Origin: Bacillota bacterium
GTDB lineage: Bacteria; Bacillota; Clostridia; Christensenellales; SZUA-584
Assembly: GCA_023397655.1 (NCBI GenBank)
Contig: JAEWTW010000010.1
Span: forward strand, 137,676 to 201,675
Length of the DNA: 64,000 nt
Direction: 5' to 3'
Shown in pieces: positions 23,405 to 31,747 of the stretch. The position numbers and the translations under genes were made by a program. A model generated the notes under the pieces. The model was not told the DNA's origin. It saw only the letters and a list, made by a program, of their open reading frames with translations, and made no database searches. Within the stretch, counting starts at the first letter, position 1, and each line of letters begins with the position of its first letter.

Positions 23405-24664
23405 ATGAATGTCGTTGAGAAAATATTAGCGGCACATTCTGACAAAGATACTGTTGAGCCAGGCGAAATCGTCGATGTAAGCTTGGACTATATCATGGCC
23501 AATGATGCGACAACGGCTCTTGCCATCGATATTTTTGAAAAAGAGATTGGCGCGGACTGCGTATTTGACCCGTCCAAGGTTGTGATTGTGATGGATCATT
23601 ATACACCCAGCTCATCGGAGAGCGCGGCGGACAACCACAATAAAATGAGAGATTTCTGCGCGAGACAGCAGATTAAGCATGTGTATGATGGAGCGGGAGT
23701 ATGCCATCAACTGATGCTGGAAAACCATGTGGTGCCGGGGCAGCTCATTATCGGAGCGGATTCGCACACCTGTACCTATGGCGCACTGGGCGCGTTGTCC
23801 ACCGGCATGGGCTCTACTGATATTGCCATCGCATGGAGCAGCGGTAAGATATGGATGAAGGTACCGAAGACGATTAAAATAATCGCTGAAGGAAAATGGA
23901 ACTATGGCGTCTGCGCAAAAGACCTGATACTGAAAGTGATCGGAGATTTGAAAGCGAATGGCGCGGCATACAAAGCATTGGTGTTTGAAGGCGAAGCGAT
24001 TCAAGCATTGGGTGTTTCTGAGCGCGCCACCCTGTGCAACATGGCCATTGAAGCCGGGGCAAAATTCGCTTACATTCAACCGAACAATCAGGTGCTGCAA
24101 TATATACGGGAGAAGGGCCGGACAGAGTTTGACGTGTTTGCTGATGACCCGGATGCGGAATATGAAAAAACATGGTGCTATGATGTAAGCCGTGTGATTC
24201 CGCAGATTGCCGCTCCGTATAGTGTGGACAACGTATTTGACATCACCGAATTTGAGGGGATGAAGCTGAATGCGCTGTTTCTCGGGGCTTGTACCAACGG
24301 CCGGTATGAGGACATTGAAACAGCGGCTGAGATTTTAAGAGGTAAGAAAATAAGCAGCTCTGTCAGGCTGCTGGTGACACCCGCATCCAGGCAAATATAT
24401 ATTAAGGCTTTAGAAAACGGCTTGCTGAAGGACCTGATGGAAAGCGGTGCGATGATCAGCAACCCCGGATGTTCCGCCTGCTTTGGCGGAACGGTCGGGC
24501 TGCTGGGAAACGGTGAGAAAATGTTATCAACGGCCAACCGAAATTTCAAGGGTCGGGTGGGCAGCCCTTTCGGAGAGGTCTATTTGGCCAGTCCGGCTGT
24601 TGTCGCCGCTTCCGCATTGACGGGGGTTATCACAAGACCGAGCCAAAAGGAGTTGGAAATATGA
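23405..24664 (+). CDS. leuC: Aconitase-family dehydratase, large subunit (3-isopropylmalate dehydratase-like)
   Basis: 419 residues, the length of prokaryotic/archaeal-type isopropylmalate or homoaconitate dehydratase large subunits. It has GADSHTCTYGALG (substrate and cluster loop), GACTNGRYEDI and NPGCSACFGG, supplying three Cys ligands of the 4Fe-4S cluster. The small subunit follows with an ATGA overlap. No leuA or leuB lies nearby, and a LysR regulator is divergent, so it need not belong to leucine synthesis. Dimethylmalate, citramalate or another 2-hydroxyacid is possible. The coupled Tam-like methyltransferase points to an aconitate-like intermediate. Confidence 0.85.
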   Translation: MNVVEKILAAHSDKDTVEPGEIVDVSLDYIMANDATTALAIDIFEKEIGADCVFDPSKVVIVMDHYTPSSSESAADNHNKMRDFCARQQIKHVYDGAGVCHQLMLENHVVPGQLIIGADSHTCTYGALGALSTGMGSTDIAIAWSSGKIWMKVPKTIKIIAEGKWNYGVCAKDLILKVIGDLKANGAAYKALVFEGEAIQALGVSERATLCNMAIEAGAKFAYIQPNNQVLQYIREKGRTEFDVFADDPDAEYEKTWCYDVSRVIPQIAAPYSVDNVFDITEFEGMKLNALFLGACTNGRYEDIETAAEILRGKKISSSVRLLVTPASRQIYIKALENGLLKDLMESGAMISNPGCSACFGGTVGLLGNGEKMLSTANRNFKGRVGSPFGEVYLASPAVVAASALTGVITRPSQKELEI

Positions 24665-25152
24665 TAAAGAGTAAAGCCATACGCTGCGGAGATAATGTGG
24701 ATACGGATCAGATCATTCCCGCAAGGCATTTGTGCCGTTTGGAGATCAGGGATATGGCGGCGTACGCCTTTGAGTATGACGTCAATTTTCAGGAGAACTT
24801 TGAAGAAGGAGATATTATCGTCGCCGGCAGCAATTTTGGACGCGGCTCATCGAGGGAGCAGGCGCCTGCCGTCTTGAAACAAAGAGGCGTTACGGCTGTT
24901 ATCGCCAAAGATTTCGCCAGAATATTCTTCAGGAACTGTATCAACAACGGCATTCCCGTGATTGAATGTGAGGATGCGGACAAAATCGGGAATCTGGATG
25001 AAATTGAAGTGAACACCGATATGGGTATCATCAAAAACCTGTCAAGAGATGAGATTTATAATTGCAAGCCCTTTCCGGAATATATCAGGGAAGTGTTGGC
25101 TGCCGGAGGCATTGTTCCGCATATCAAGCACAGCGGGGGGGACGCACCATGA
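24661..25152 (+). CDS. leuD: Aconitase-family dehydratase, small subunit
   Basis: 163 residues, the usual small-subunit size. The swivel domain starts with CGDNVDTDQIIPARHL and contains GSNFGRGSSREQAP, the loop that gives substrate specificity in LeuD, HacB and DmdB-type proteins. Together with the large subunit it makes a heterodimeric hydro-lyase. Both its start and its stop overlap neighbours by four bases (ATGA), so all three genes are coupled. The loop does not let me choose the substrate with confidence. Confidence 0.87.
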   Translation: MIKSKAIRCGDNVDTDQIIPARHLCRLEIRDMAAYAFEYDVNFQENFEEGDIIVAGSNFGRGSSREQAPAVLKQRGVTAVIAKDFARIFFRNCINNGIPVIECEDADKIGNLDEIEVNTDMGIIKNLSRDEIYNCKPFPEYIREVLAAGGIVPHIKHSGGDAP

Positions 25153-25922
25153 GTGACTGGAAACCGGAACTGTATTTAAAATTCGAAAAGCAGCGCACAC
25201 AGCCTGCTTTTGATCTGGTTTCGCGGATTGGTAACGGGACGCCGAGGCGCATCATTGACATTGGCTGCGGCCCGGGCAACAGTACCGCTGCGCTGAGGAG
25301 TCGTTGGCCGGATGCGGATATCACTGGGCTGGACAGCTCTCCCGCTATGATTGAACAGGCTGAAAAGACTGACAGCAGCATCGCCTGGATTTGTGCGGAT
25401 GCGTCGGGTGATCTGAGCGGCTTGGGTCGGTTCGACATTGTATTTTCCAATGCCGCTATCCAGTGGATGCTCAGCCATGATAAAGTGCTGCCTCAGCTGT
25501 TCTCGCTGCTAAATGACGGCGGCGTGCTGGCTGTGCAGATCCCAAGCACATCGCACATGCCCATCCATATTGCGCTGCAGACTCTGGTGAATGGCCAAAA
25601 ATGGGGTGTGCAGCTGGGGCACGTGCCGACGCATTCCACCTTCGACGCGCCGTATTATTACAATATATTAAGCGGGCTGACGACAGATATCGATCTCTGG
25701 GAGACGCACTATTATCATGTGATGGAGAACCACCAATCGCTCGTCCAGTGGTACAGCAGCACGGGGCTGAAACCTTATCTTGATGCGCTTGATAATGGGA
25801 CGGACAGAGCCGCTTTGCTCGCTGAGTTTGAAGACGCGATCGTGAAGGTTTATCCGGCGCAGCGCAACGGATATGTGTTGTTCCCCTTCGTCCGGATCTT
25901 CTTCGTTGCGCGAAAGCCCTGA
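25149..25922 (+). CDS. tam: Trans-aconitate 2-methyltransferase-like protein
   Basis: 257 residues from the ATG at 25149, which overlaps the small-subunit stop (ATGA). This is better than an in-frame upstream ATG buried in that gene. SAM-dependent class I methyltransferase: motif I IDIGCGPGNST, motif II GLDSSPAMIEQA, and FDIVFSNAAIQW, which is the Tam signature. It continues with a Tam-like C-terminus (HYYHVMENHQSLVQWYSSTGLKPYL). Tam methylates trans-aconitate, a stray inhibitor formed from the aconitase intermediate. Coupling to an aconitase-family enzyme fits a damage-repair role. Confidence 0.85.
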   Translation: MSDWKPELYLKFEKQRTQPAFDLVSRIGNGTPRRIIDIGCGPGNSTAALRSRWPDADITGLDSSPAMIEQAEKTDSSIAWICADASGDLSGLGRFDIVFSNAAIQWMLSHDKVLPQLFSLLNDGGVLAVQIPSTSHMPIHIALQTLVNGQKWGVQLGHVPTHSTFDAPYYYNILSGLTTDIDLWETHYYHVMENHQSLVQWYSSTGLKPYLDALDNGTDRAALLAEFEDAIVKVYPAQRNGYVLFPFVRIFFVARKP

Positions 25923-25940
25923 CCGTTTGAATGAGATGGT

Positions 25941-26429
25941 CTATTCCACGCCGAACATCTGCCGGGCGAGTTCTTTGCCGGCGGCTGTCTTGAAATACCG
26001 GCTGTAAAAGTTCACAAAGGCTTCGTGCGTGAAGTCACCCTCGTCGCGATTGACGAGAAAGTCCGCCTCGATGATGATCTGGTAGTCGAGTCCGTCCACA
26101 TCCGTATAGGTGTGGTGATGGGCGACGATGTATAGCACGCGCTCCATGACAGCAGGGCTGGCGCCGCACCGCTCCAGTATCGGGCGGGCGATGGCGGGAC
26201 CTTCTTTCTCCTGCAGCTTGCCGCCGCAAGAGCCGAAGGCTTCCTCGCAGTGACGAATGGCGATGTCGTGCAGCACCGCGGCCAGCTCGACGGTTATCAG
26301 CGCATCATCGGAGAGCTGTTCGCTGTCAGCAATACAGCGGGCAAAGCCCAGTACCTTGAGCGCGTGATTGATGCGGCGCGTATCGCTGCCGTTGATGCGG
26401 ATCAACTCCATAATGGCCTGTCCGGTCAT
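25941..26429 (-). CDS. HD-domain hydrolase
   Basis: 162 residues from the ATG at 26429, which has GGAAAGGAAAG just upstream; an earlier in-frame GTG overlaps that site. HD metal-dependent phosphohydrolase: conserved His in NHALKVLGFA, the HD pair in AAVLHDIA, HH in IVAHHHTY, and Asp in EADFLVN. Substrates of such small HD proteins are usually nucleotides or other phosphate esters, but none can be assigned. It is convergent with the methyltransferase gene and stands alone. Confidence 0.85.
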   Translation of the reverse strand: MTGQAIMELIRINGSDTRRINHALKVLGFARCIADSEQLSDDALITVELAAVLHDIAIRHCEEAFGSCGGKLQEKEGPAIARPILERCGASPAVMERVLYIVAHHHTYTDVDGLDYQIIIEADFLVNRDEGDFTHEAFVNFYSRYFKTAAGKELARQMFGVE

Positions 26430-26550
26430 TTTTACTTTCCTTTCCACACATGGCGTTGCTATTATGTCAGTGCAAGTATATAATGGGTTTACAGGGATTT
26501 AACAAATATCTCTAACCGAAATTATACTTTTATTATTGGAGCCTGTCATC

Positions 26551-27570
26551 ATGAATATCTTTTATCCGCTTAAGAAGGCGCTTATTTTGCGTAACCTCGA
26601 AAAGCGCAGGCGTCTCAATCCATTCAATACCGAAAAGGCCGAGCTTTATACCATGTCTGACGACGCAGACGATAACCAGAACAACAGCTACTATTTTTCC
26701 TGTCACAGCGCGGATGGAACGAGCCTGCTGATTCGCCATGCCCAAAGGGGCGTGAAACACATCGAGGTGTGGTTTGCGTACCGCAATGCGAGCGGACGCG
26801 CGGTGATCAGCGGCAAACAGCTCTACCCCGCGGGCTCAGCGCCGACCGCTGTGAGATGCATTGAGCCGGGTAAAAAGTGGGCGTTCTCGTACGACGGGGA
26901 GGCGCAGGAACTGCATGGCGGACAGCCTGTCCATGTAAAGCTGGATGCGGTTTTTAATGCGACGGGCGGCATATTCGAGTTTGGCCACGATGTGGACGCG
27001 GGCGTGATGGCGGAAGCGATTGCGAGGGAGAAGTGGACCCGCGCTTATTTCGAGGAGCTGCAGGCCAACGATCAGGTACACTACGAGCAGCCGGGCCGGG
27101 CGACGGGAACGCTGTTGCTGGATGGTGAGGAGATTACGCTGGATTTGCCCGCGATGCGCGATCATTCCTTCGGTAAGCGCGACTGGGGCTACATGAACAA
27201 GCACTTCTGGCTGATGGCGCTGATGGAGGATGGGCGGCAGCTGAACGCCAACATGGTGAGCTATCCCGTACTGAAGCTGATGACCGGCTATTTCGAGGAC
27301 GGCGGCAAGGTGACGGGCGTGGCTGCCGCAAGCATACGGGAGGACGTAGTAAAGCCGCACGAGGTGCCGGAGGCGTTTACGATTGACGTAAATCTTGTGG
27401 ACGGGCGCGCATTGCGCGTCAAATGCCGCTGCGAGGAGGTGTTTCCGTTCCCGTTTGCGGAAGGGGCATACACCATATACGAGGGCGTGGGCGCGTTTGA
27501 GCTGGAAGGCGTAAAGGGGCGCGGCATAATCGAGTTTGGCTGGAACGGCGACGTTTCCCGCTGTGTGTGA
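26551..27570 (+). CDS. AttH/CrtC-like (DUF7064-type) protein paired with a PEP-utilising enzyme
   Basis: 339 residues from the ATG at 26551 (GGAG nine bases upstream). Mostly beta-strand sequence with RDHSFGKRDWGYM near residue 208. That resembles the R-D/W-H-S-x-G-x-R-D-W motif of AttH/CrtC lipocalin-like domains seen in hydratases and uncharacterised proteins. No signal peptide is present. The next gene, a PEP-synthase-like phosphotransferase, begins 13 bases later, and the pair is likely one functional unit. The family match is by eye and the substrate is unknown; a lipid or terpenoid is the usual guess for this fold. Confidence 0.6.
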   Translation: MNIFYPLKKALILRNLEKRRRLNPFNTEKAELYTMSDDADDNQNNSYYFSCHSADGTSLLIRHAQRGVKHIEVWFAYRNASGRAVISGKQLYPAGSAPTAVRCIEPGKKWAFSYDGEAQELHGGQPVHVKLDAVFNATGGIFEFGHDVDAGVMAEAIAREKWTRAYFEELQANDQVHYEQPGRATGTLLLDGEEITLDLPAMRDHSFGKRDWGYMNKHFWLMALMEDGRQLNANMVSYPVLKLMTGYFEDGGKVTGVAAASIREDVVKPHEVPEAFTIDVNLVDGRALRVKCRCEEVFPFPFAEGAYTIYEGVGAFELEGVKGRGIIEFGWNGDVSRCV

Positions 27571-27583
27571 CGGGAGGCGGAGC

Positions 27584-29953
27584 ATGATATATAGGATTAC
27601 GGAAATACCCGAGGCAGAACTATCGAGCGTCGGCGGCAAGGCGCGCGGGCTGTACCAACTGGCAGCGTGCGGGCTAAACGTGCCGGACGGCTTTATTGTG
27701 ACGGATGCGGGCGCGGACACGGCGGCGAACGACGCAGCTGAGTACTATAAGAAGATGGGGCTGGGTAAGGTGGCGGTGCGGTCGTCCGCGACGGCGGAGG
27801 ACGGAACGGACTTTTCCAGCGCGGGACAGTACAGCACCTACCTGAATGTGGAGGGCGTTGAGGCGGTGCGGCAGGCGGTGCGTAATTGTGCGGCCTCGCT
27901 GCACAGTGTGACCGCGGTCAAGTATGCGCAGACGTTTGGCGGTGCAAGGAGCATGCGCATGTGCACAGTTGTGCAGGCAATGGCGGATGCGGATGTGTCC
28001 GGTGTGTGTTTCACGCAGCATCCGGACGGACGCGGCGGACTGCTGATTGACGCGGTGGAAGGGCTGGGCGAGGCGTTGGTGTCCGGACATGCCAAGGCGG
28101 CATCTGTGCGTGTGGACGGAGAGACGATGACATCTCAAGACAACAGCTTCCTGACGGCGGAGCAGGTGAAGAATATCGCGGCGGGAGCGCTGAAAGCAAA
28201 GGCGCACTTGGGCTGCGAGCTGGATATCGAATGGGCGGCGAAGGGCGATATGGTATTCTGGCTGCAGGCGCGGCCCATCACGGTAACGGATGAGCCGGAT
28301 GCGTTTGAGCTGGACAATGTGGGCGTGAAGGATGACGATGTGGTGACGACGTGCAACGTGGGCGAGATGCTCCCGAACGCGGTGACGCCGCTTTCCATAT
28401 CCACCAGCGTGTACGGCATTGACTACGGCATGCGCAAGATGATATCGCACGTGGGCGGGGCAAAGAGCATCGATGACATACCGCCCGGCAGCTGCGTGAC
28501 CAACTTCGGCAACCACTTGTTTATCAACATATCGTCACTGTACGCGATCTCCGACCATGTGGTGGGCGCGACACGGGAGGGTGTGGAGCTGAGCCTTTGC
28601 GGGCGGCTGCTGGAGGATGTCCCCAAGCCTCCTGTGCCCAAGGTGTCGAAGCTGTCCAAGATGAACGGTGCCCGCAAGTATTTTACGATGATACTGCGCA
28701 CCGGCCGGGCGTGCAAAAAGCTTAAACAGCTGGCGGACAGCGCGGATATACCCGTCCGTGAAACGCCAAGTGAGCAGCTAAAGGAGATTACGGAGCGGCT
28801 GTGGATGAACAACGAAGCGTTCTGGCTGCATTACATCACGTCGGGGCACTCGGGCTCAATGAGCAGCGCGCTGTTTTTGATACTGATGGCGGACGGCATG
28901 GACGCGGACACCGCCAAGGCGAAGATCGCGGGCGTGCTGGAGGATATCGACGGCATCGAGAGCGTGGACATACTGCGCTCGCTGCGGCGGACGGCAAGGG
29001 CATTGATCGCCGAGAAGCCGGATATCGCCGCCCTCAGCGCGAAGGAGCTGGCGGAATATATCAAGACATGCGGGCCGGAAAGCCGTGCGGCGCTTGACGA
29101 CTTCCTGAAGCGGCACGGTCACCGCGCGATACGCGAGGCGGAACTGCGCAGCCCCTCATGGCATGCGGATGAGGAGAGCCTGTGCAACTACTTAAAGACG
29201 GTGATATCCACCGGCGCGGAGGAGCCGCCCAAGACCAAGGCGGTAGAACAAAACATCGACGCGCTGCTATCGGATAAAAAGGGTCTCCTGGGTTGGATGA
29301 CGCACAGCATCATCGGGCAGGCGCGCAAGGGCGTGGTGAACCGCGAATACACCAAGTCCCAGAGCATCCGTATTGTCGATAAGTTTAAGACGGCATACCG
29401 GCATCTGGCGGCGCTGATGGTACGGGACGGCCTCCTGCCCGACGCGGATCTGGTGTTTTTCCTGACGCACGATGAGCTGGTGCGGCTGGTAGACGGCGGT
29501 GAGGCAGGGCTGGTGAAGCGGGCGATGGCGCGGCGGCGGCTGCTTGAACAGCAGAAGACCTTCCGGTTTGACGAGGTATGCGTGGGGCGGCCTCGGCCCA
29601 AGCTGGCTGTAATCAGGCCGGCGGAGGGCACGGCGGTACTGACGGGGACATCGATCAGCCGCGGGACGGCGATAGGACGGGCGCGTGTGGTGCGCAGCGT
29701 GGACGATGCCAACTGCCTCATGCCGGGCGAGATCATGGTCGCGGCGTTTACCGATATCGGCTGGTCACCTTATTACTGCATGTTGGGCGCGCTGGTGACC
29801 GAGGTGGGTTCGGCGCTGTCGCACGGAGCCGTGGTAGCACGGGAGTACGCATTGCCGCTGGTTTCCGGCGTGGCATACGCGACTGAGGTGATACGCACCG
29901 GCGACATGGTGAGCGTGGACGGCGCGGCGGGGACGGTGGCCATCATCGGCTAA
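27584..29953 (+). CDS. PEP-utilising phosphotransferase (PEP synthase / rifampin phosphotransferase-like)
   Basis: 789 residues from the ATG at 27584 (GGGAGGCGG upstream). The N-terminal ATP-grasp domain of the pyruvate-phosphate dikinase family shows VGGKARGLYQL, AVRSSATAEDGTDFSSAGQY, VSGVCFTQHPDG and LQARPITV. The C-terminal swivel domain has the phospho-His loop GSALSHGAVVARE. Between them lies about 400 residues of helical sequence, as in rifampin phosphotransferases and YvkC-like proteins, instead of the PEP/pyruvate TIM barrel. It probably uses ATP to phosphorylate a small molecule through the His. The acceptor is unknown, and the AttH-like protein before it may act on the same compound. 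Confidence 0.8.
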   Translation: MIYRITEIPEAELSSVGGKARGLYQLAACGLNVPDGFIVTDAGADTAANDAAEYYKKMGLGKVAVRSSATAEDGTDFSSAGQYSTYLNVEGVEAVRQAVRNCAASLHSVTAVKYAQTFGGARSMRMCTVVQAMADADVSGVCFTQHPDGRGGLLIDAVEGLGEALVSGHAKAASVRVDGETMTSQDNSFLTAEQVKNIAAGALKAKAHLGCELDIEWAAKGDMVFWLQARPITVTDEPDAFELDNVGVKDDDVVTTCNVGEMLPNAVTPLSISTSVYGIDYGMRKMISHVGGAKSIDDIPPGSCVTNFGNHLFINISSLYAISDHVVGATREGVELSLCGRLLEDVPKPPVPKVSKLSKMNGARKYFTMILRTGRACKKLKQLADSADIPVRETPSEQLKEITERLWMNNEAFWLHYITSGHSGSMSSALFLILMADGMDADTAKAKIAGVLEDIDGIESVDILRSLRRTARALIAEKPDIAALSAKELAEYIKTCGPESRAALDDFLKRHGHRAIREAELRSPSWHADEESLCNYLKTVISTGAEEPPKTKAVEQNIDALLSDKKGLLGWMTHSIIGQARKGVVNREYTKSQSIRIVDKFKTAYRHLAALMVRDGLLPDADLVFFLTHDELVRLVDGGEAGLVKRAMARRRLLEQQKTFRFDEVCVGRPRPKLAVIRPAEGTAVLTGTSISRGTAIGRARVVRSVDDANCLMPGEIMVAAFTDIGWSPYYCMLGALVTEVGSALSHGAVVAREYALPLVSGVAYATEVIRTGDMVSVDGAAGTVAIIG

Positions 29954-30069
29954 CGCGGCACAAAAGAAAAAGGAGGGCGCAATCGCGCTGCCTCCGGCAA
30001 GGGGTATTGTAAGCAGGGGGTTATCTGCTGCAATACGGGCGGAGAGGTTCCGCCGATGTTTTGAAGTAT

Positions 30070-30121
30070 AGCGCGCGGCCTGTCCCGAAAATAGGACAGA
30101 GCTGCGCGCTTTTTGGTTTTT
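30070..30121 (+). terminator. Strong intrinsic terminator
   Basis: AGCGCGC (30070-30076) pairs with GCGCGCT (30104-30110), with inner CTGTCC/GGACAG pairing. TTTTTGGTTTTTT follows. Confidence 0.85.
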
Positions 30122-30200
30122 TCGAACAATTATTTGGGTATCATTATGTTTGCGCTTGAGAGACTTTTGCTGCATACGGATTACCCAAGAAGCGACGCAC

Positions 30201-30229
30201 TTGAAAGGTGTTTGCATGGATGATATAAT
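30201..30229 (+). promoter_or_regulatory. Promoter of the UPF0316-LOG-ACT operon
   Basis: TTGAAA (30201-30206) and TATAAT (30224-30229), spacing exactly 17 bases, 30 bases before the first ATG. Confidence 0.75.
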
Positions 30230-30258
30230 GACAGCTTGAGTGAACAAAGGAGTTTGTA

Positions 30259-30804
30259 ATGGATTTTTTACCCGACTTTTTGGCAAAACCCAGCGTTTGG
30301 CTGTATCTGTTTGTTTTTTTCGGCAAGATTATTGAGGTGTCAGTCTCCACCGTGCGTATCGTGCTGATCAACCGCGGCGAGCGCGTGAAAGGCTCCATCA
30401 CCGGATTCTTTGAGGTGTCGCTGTGGCTGGTGGTAACGGGTACCGTGCTGGTCGGGTTTCAGCAGGACCTGCTTCGCTGTCTCGTTTTTGCGGTGGCATT
30501 TGCCCTTGGCAATTATGTGGGCTCGTGGATAGAGGGTAAGCTGGCGTTTGGCTTGAGCTCGATACAGGTGATTGTGAATGCGGATGAAGAGGCGGAGTGC
30601 CTCGCGAATGCGCTGCGTGAAAAGGGCTTCGCGGTGACGCTGCTGGAGGGTGAAGGAAAGACGGGCAAACGCGAGATACTGATGCTGCACCTGAAGAGAA
30701 AGAGCATACCGGCAGCGGTGTCTCTGATAAAATCACAGCTGTGCAACGCGGTGATTACCGTGAATGACGTAAAAGTGATTAATGGCGGGTTTATCAAGAA
30801 ATGA
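30259..30804 (+). CDS. UPF0316 membrane protein (DUF5698/DUF2179)
   Basis: 181 residues. Three hydrophobic segments cover about residues 10-95 (YLFVFFGKIIEVSVSTVRIVL is the family hallmark). A soluble ferredoxin-like DUF2179 domain follows (about 100-178, IQVIVNADEEAECLANALREKGFAVT and ITVNDVKVINGGFIKK). DUF2179 domains occur in small-ligand sensors, but the function is unknown. AAAGGAG precedes the ATG. The stop overlaps the next start (ATGA), so it is coupled to the LOG protein. Confidence 0.88.
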   Translation: MDFLPDFLAKPSVWLYLFVFFGKIIEVSVSTVRIVLINRGERVKGSITGFFEVSLWLVVTGTVLVGFQQDLLRCLVFAVAFALGNYVGSWIEGKLAFGLSSIQVIVNADEEAECLANALREKGFAVTLLEGEGKTGKREILMLHLKRKSIPAAVSLIKSQLCNAVITVNDVKVINGGFIKK

Positions 30805-31379
30805 TCAAGAATGTGTGCGTTTATGCGTCGAGCAGTGAGCTGCTGGACGAAGTCTATGTCAATACGGCGGCGGAACTGGGGCGCGCGCTGGCGCAGCGGG
30901 GCATCGGCCTGGTGTACGGCGCGGGCGGATACGGGTTGATGGGCGCGACGGCGCGCGGTGCGCGTGAAGCGGGCGGCAGCGTGATCGGCGTGATACCCGA
31001 GAAGATGGACGTGGACGGTGTGGTGTTTGAGGGATGCACCGAACTGTTCGTGACGCGGACGATGCGCGAGCGCAAGGCGCTGATGGAGGACAAATCGGAC
31101 GCTTTTATCGCGCTGCCCGGCGGTTTTGGTACGTTTGAAGAGGTGCTGGAGATCATCGCTCTCAGGCTGCTGATGTATCACACCAAACCGGTGGTGATAC
31201 TGAATATCAACGGGTTTTACGACGCACTGGTGAGGCAGTTCGATGTGGCGGTCGAACAGAAATTTGCCTCACCCAAGGCGCTTAAGATGTTCGGTGTGTT
31301 CAGCGACATCGGCGAGGCGCTGGAATATATCGGGAATTATCAGCCGGAAGTGTATATCAAGAACGAGCTGTTCAAATAA
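30801..31379 (+). CDS. LOG-family (TIGR00730) nucleotide 5'-monophosphate phosphoribohydrolase-like protein
   Basis: 192 residues, full length for the family. Rossmann-like fold with VYGAGGYGLMGA and the LOG motif PGGFGTFEEV. Characterised members release adenine-type bases from their ribose 5'-monophosphates, including cytokinin activation in plants; in bacteria the physiological substrate is usually unknown. The ATG overlaps the UPF0316 stop, and an ACT-domain gene follows after 11 bases. Confidence 0.92.
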   Translation: MIKNVCVYASSSELLDEVYVNTAAELGRALAQRGIGLVYGAGGYGLMGATARGAREAGGSVIGVIPEKMDVDGVVFEGCTELFVTRTMRERKALMEDKSDAFIALPGGFGTFEEVLEIIALRLLMYHTKPVVILNINGFYDALVRQFDVAVEQKFASPKALKMFGVFSDIGEALEYIGNYQPEVYIKNELFK

Positions 31380-31390
31380 CGGAGGAGATT

Positions 31391-31660
31391 ATGAAAGCGA
31401 TCGTAACGGTGACGGGACGGGACAAGACGGGCATTATCGCGGGCGTGTCGGCCACGCTGTCGGCGTTCGGCGTCAACATACTGGACATCAGCCAGACAGT
31501 GCTGCAGGACTATTTCGCGATGATTATGCTGGTGGATGTTTCGGGCAGCAAGCTGCCGTTCGCCGAGCTCTCTGACAAGCTGAGCGAAACCGCAAAGGAC
31601 ATATGCATGGATATCCGTATCATGCGCGAGGAAATATTCGACGCGATGCACCGGATATAA
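31391..31660 (+). CDS. ACT-domain protein, UPF0237
   Basis: 89 residues, a single ACT domain: IVTVTGRDKTGIIAGVSATLSAFGVNILDISQTV, as in the UPF0237 family. ACT domains bind small ligands such as amino acids; the ligand here is unknown. Last gene of the operon, with CGGAGGAG as ribosome site. Confidence 0.93.
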   Translation: MKAIVTVTGRDKTGIIAGVSATLSAFGVNILDISQTVLQDYFAMIMLVDVSGSKLPFAELSDKLSETAKDICMDIRIMREEIFDAMHRI

Positions 31661-31686
31661 TTGTGCTGGCTAGATAGAATTAAAGC

Positions 31687-31705
31687 GGGCGGCCAAAGGC
31701 CGCCC
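31687..31705. terminator. GC-rich hairpin between convergent genes
   Basis: GGGCGGCC (31687-31694) / GGCCGCCC (31698-31705), loop AAA. It lies between the ACT gene and the convergent serpin operon and could stop both, although neither side has a long T-run. Confidence 0.6.
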
Positions 31706-31747
31706 ATACGTCTACTTAGCAGGCTTTGGTATTATCCAAGGCCTATT

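Larger units (their letters stand above)
29954..30258. other. 305-base gene-free stretch with terminator and promoter
   Basis: Holds a short hairpin GGAGG.GCGC / GCGC.GCCTCC (about 29971-29994), the terminator at 30070-30121 and the promoter at 30201-30229. No coding frame is evident. Confidence 0.6.

Noticed and set aside
25062..25148. Upstream start for the Tam-like methyltransferase
   Set aside because: Those 29 codons lie inside the dehydratase small-subunit gene; the ATGA overlap at 25149 gives a normal Tam N-terminus.
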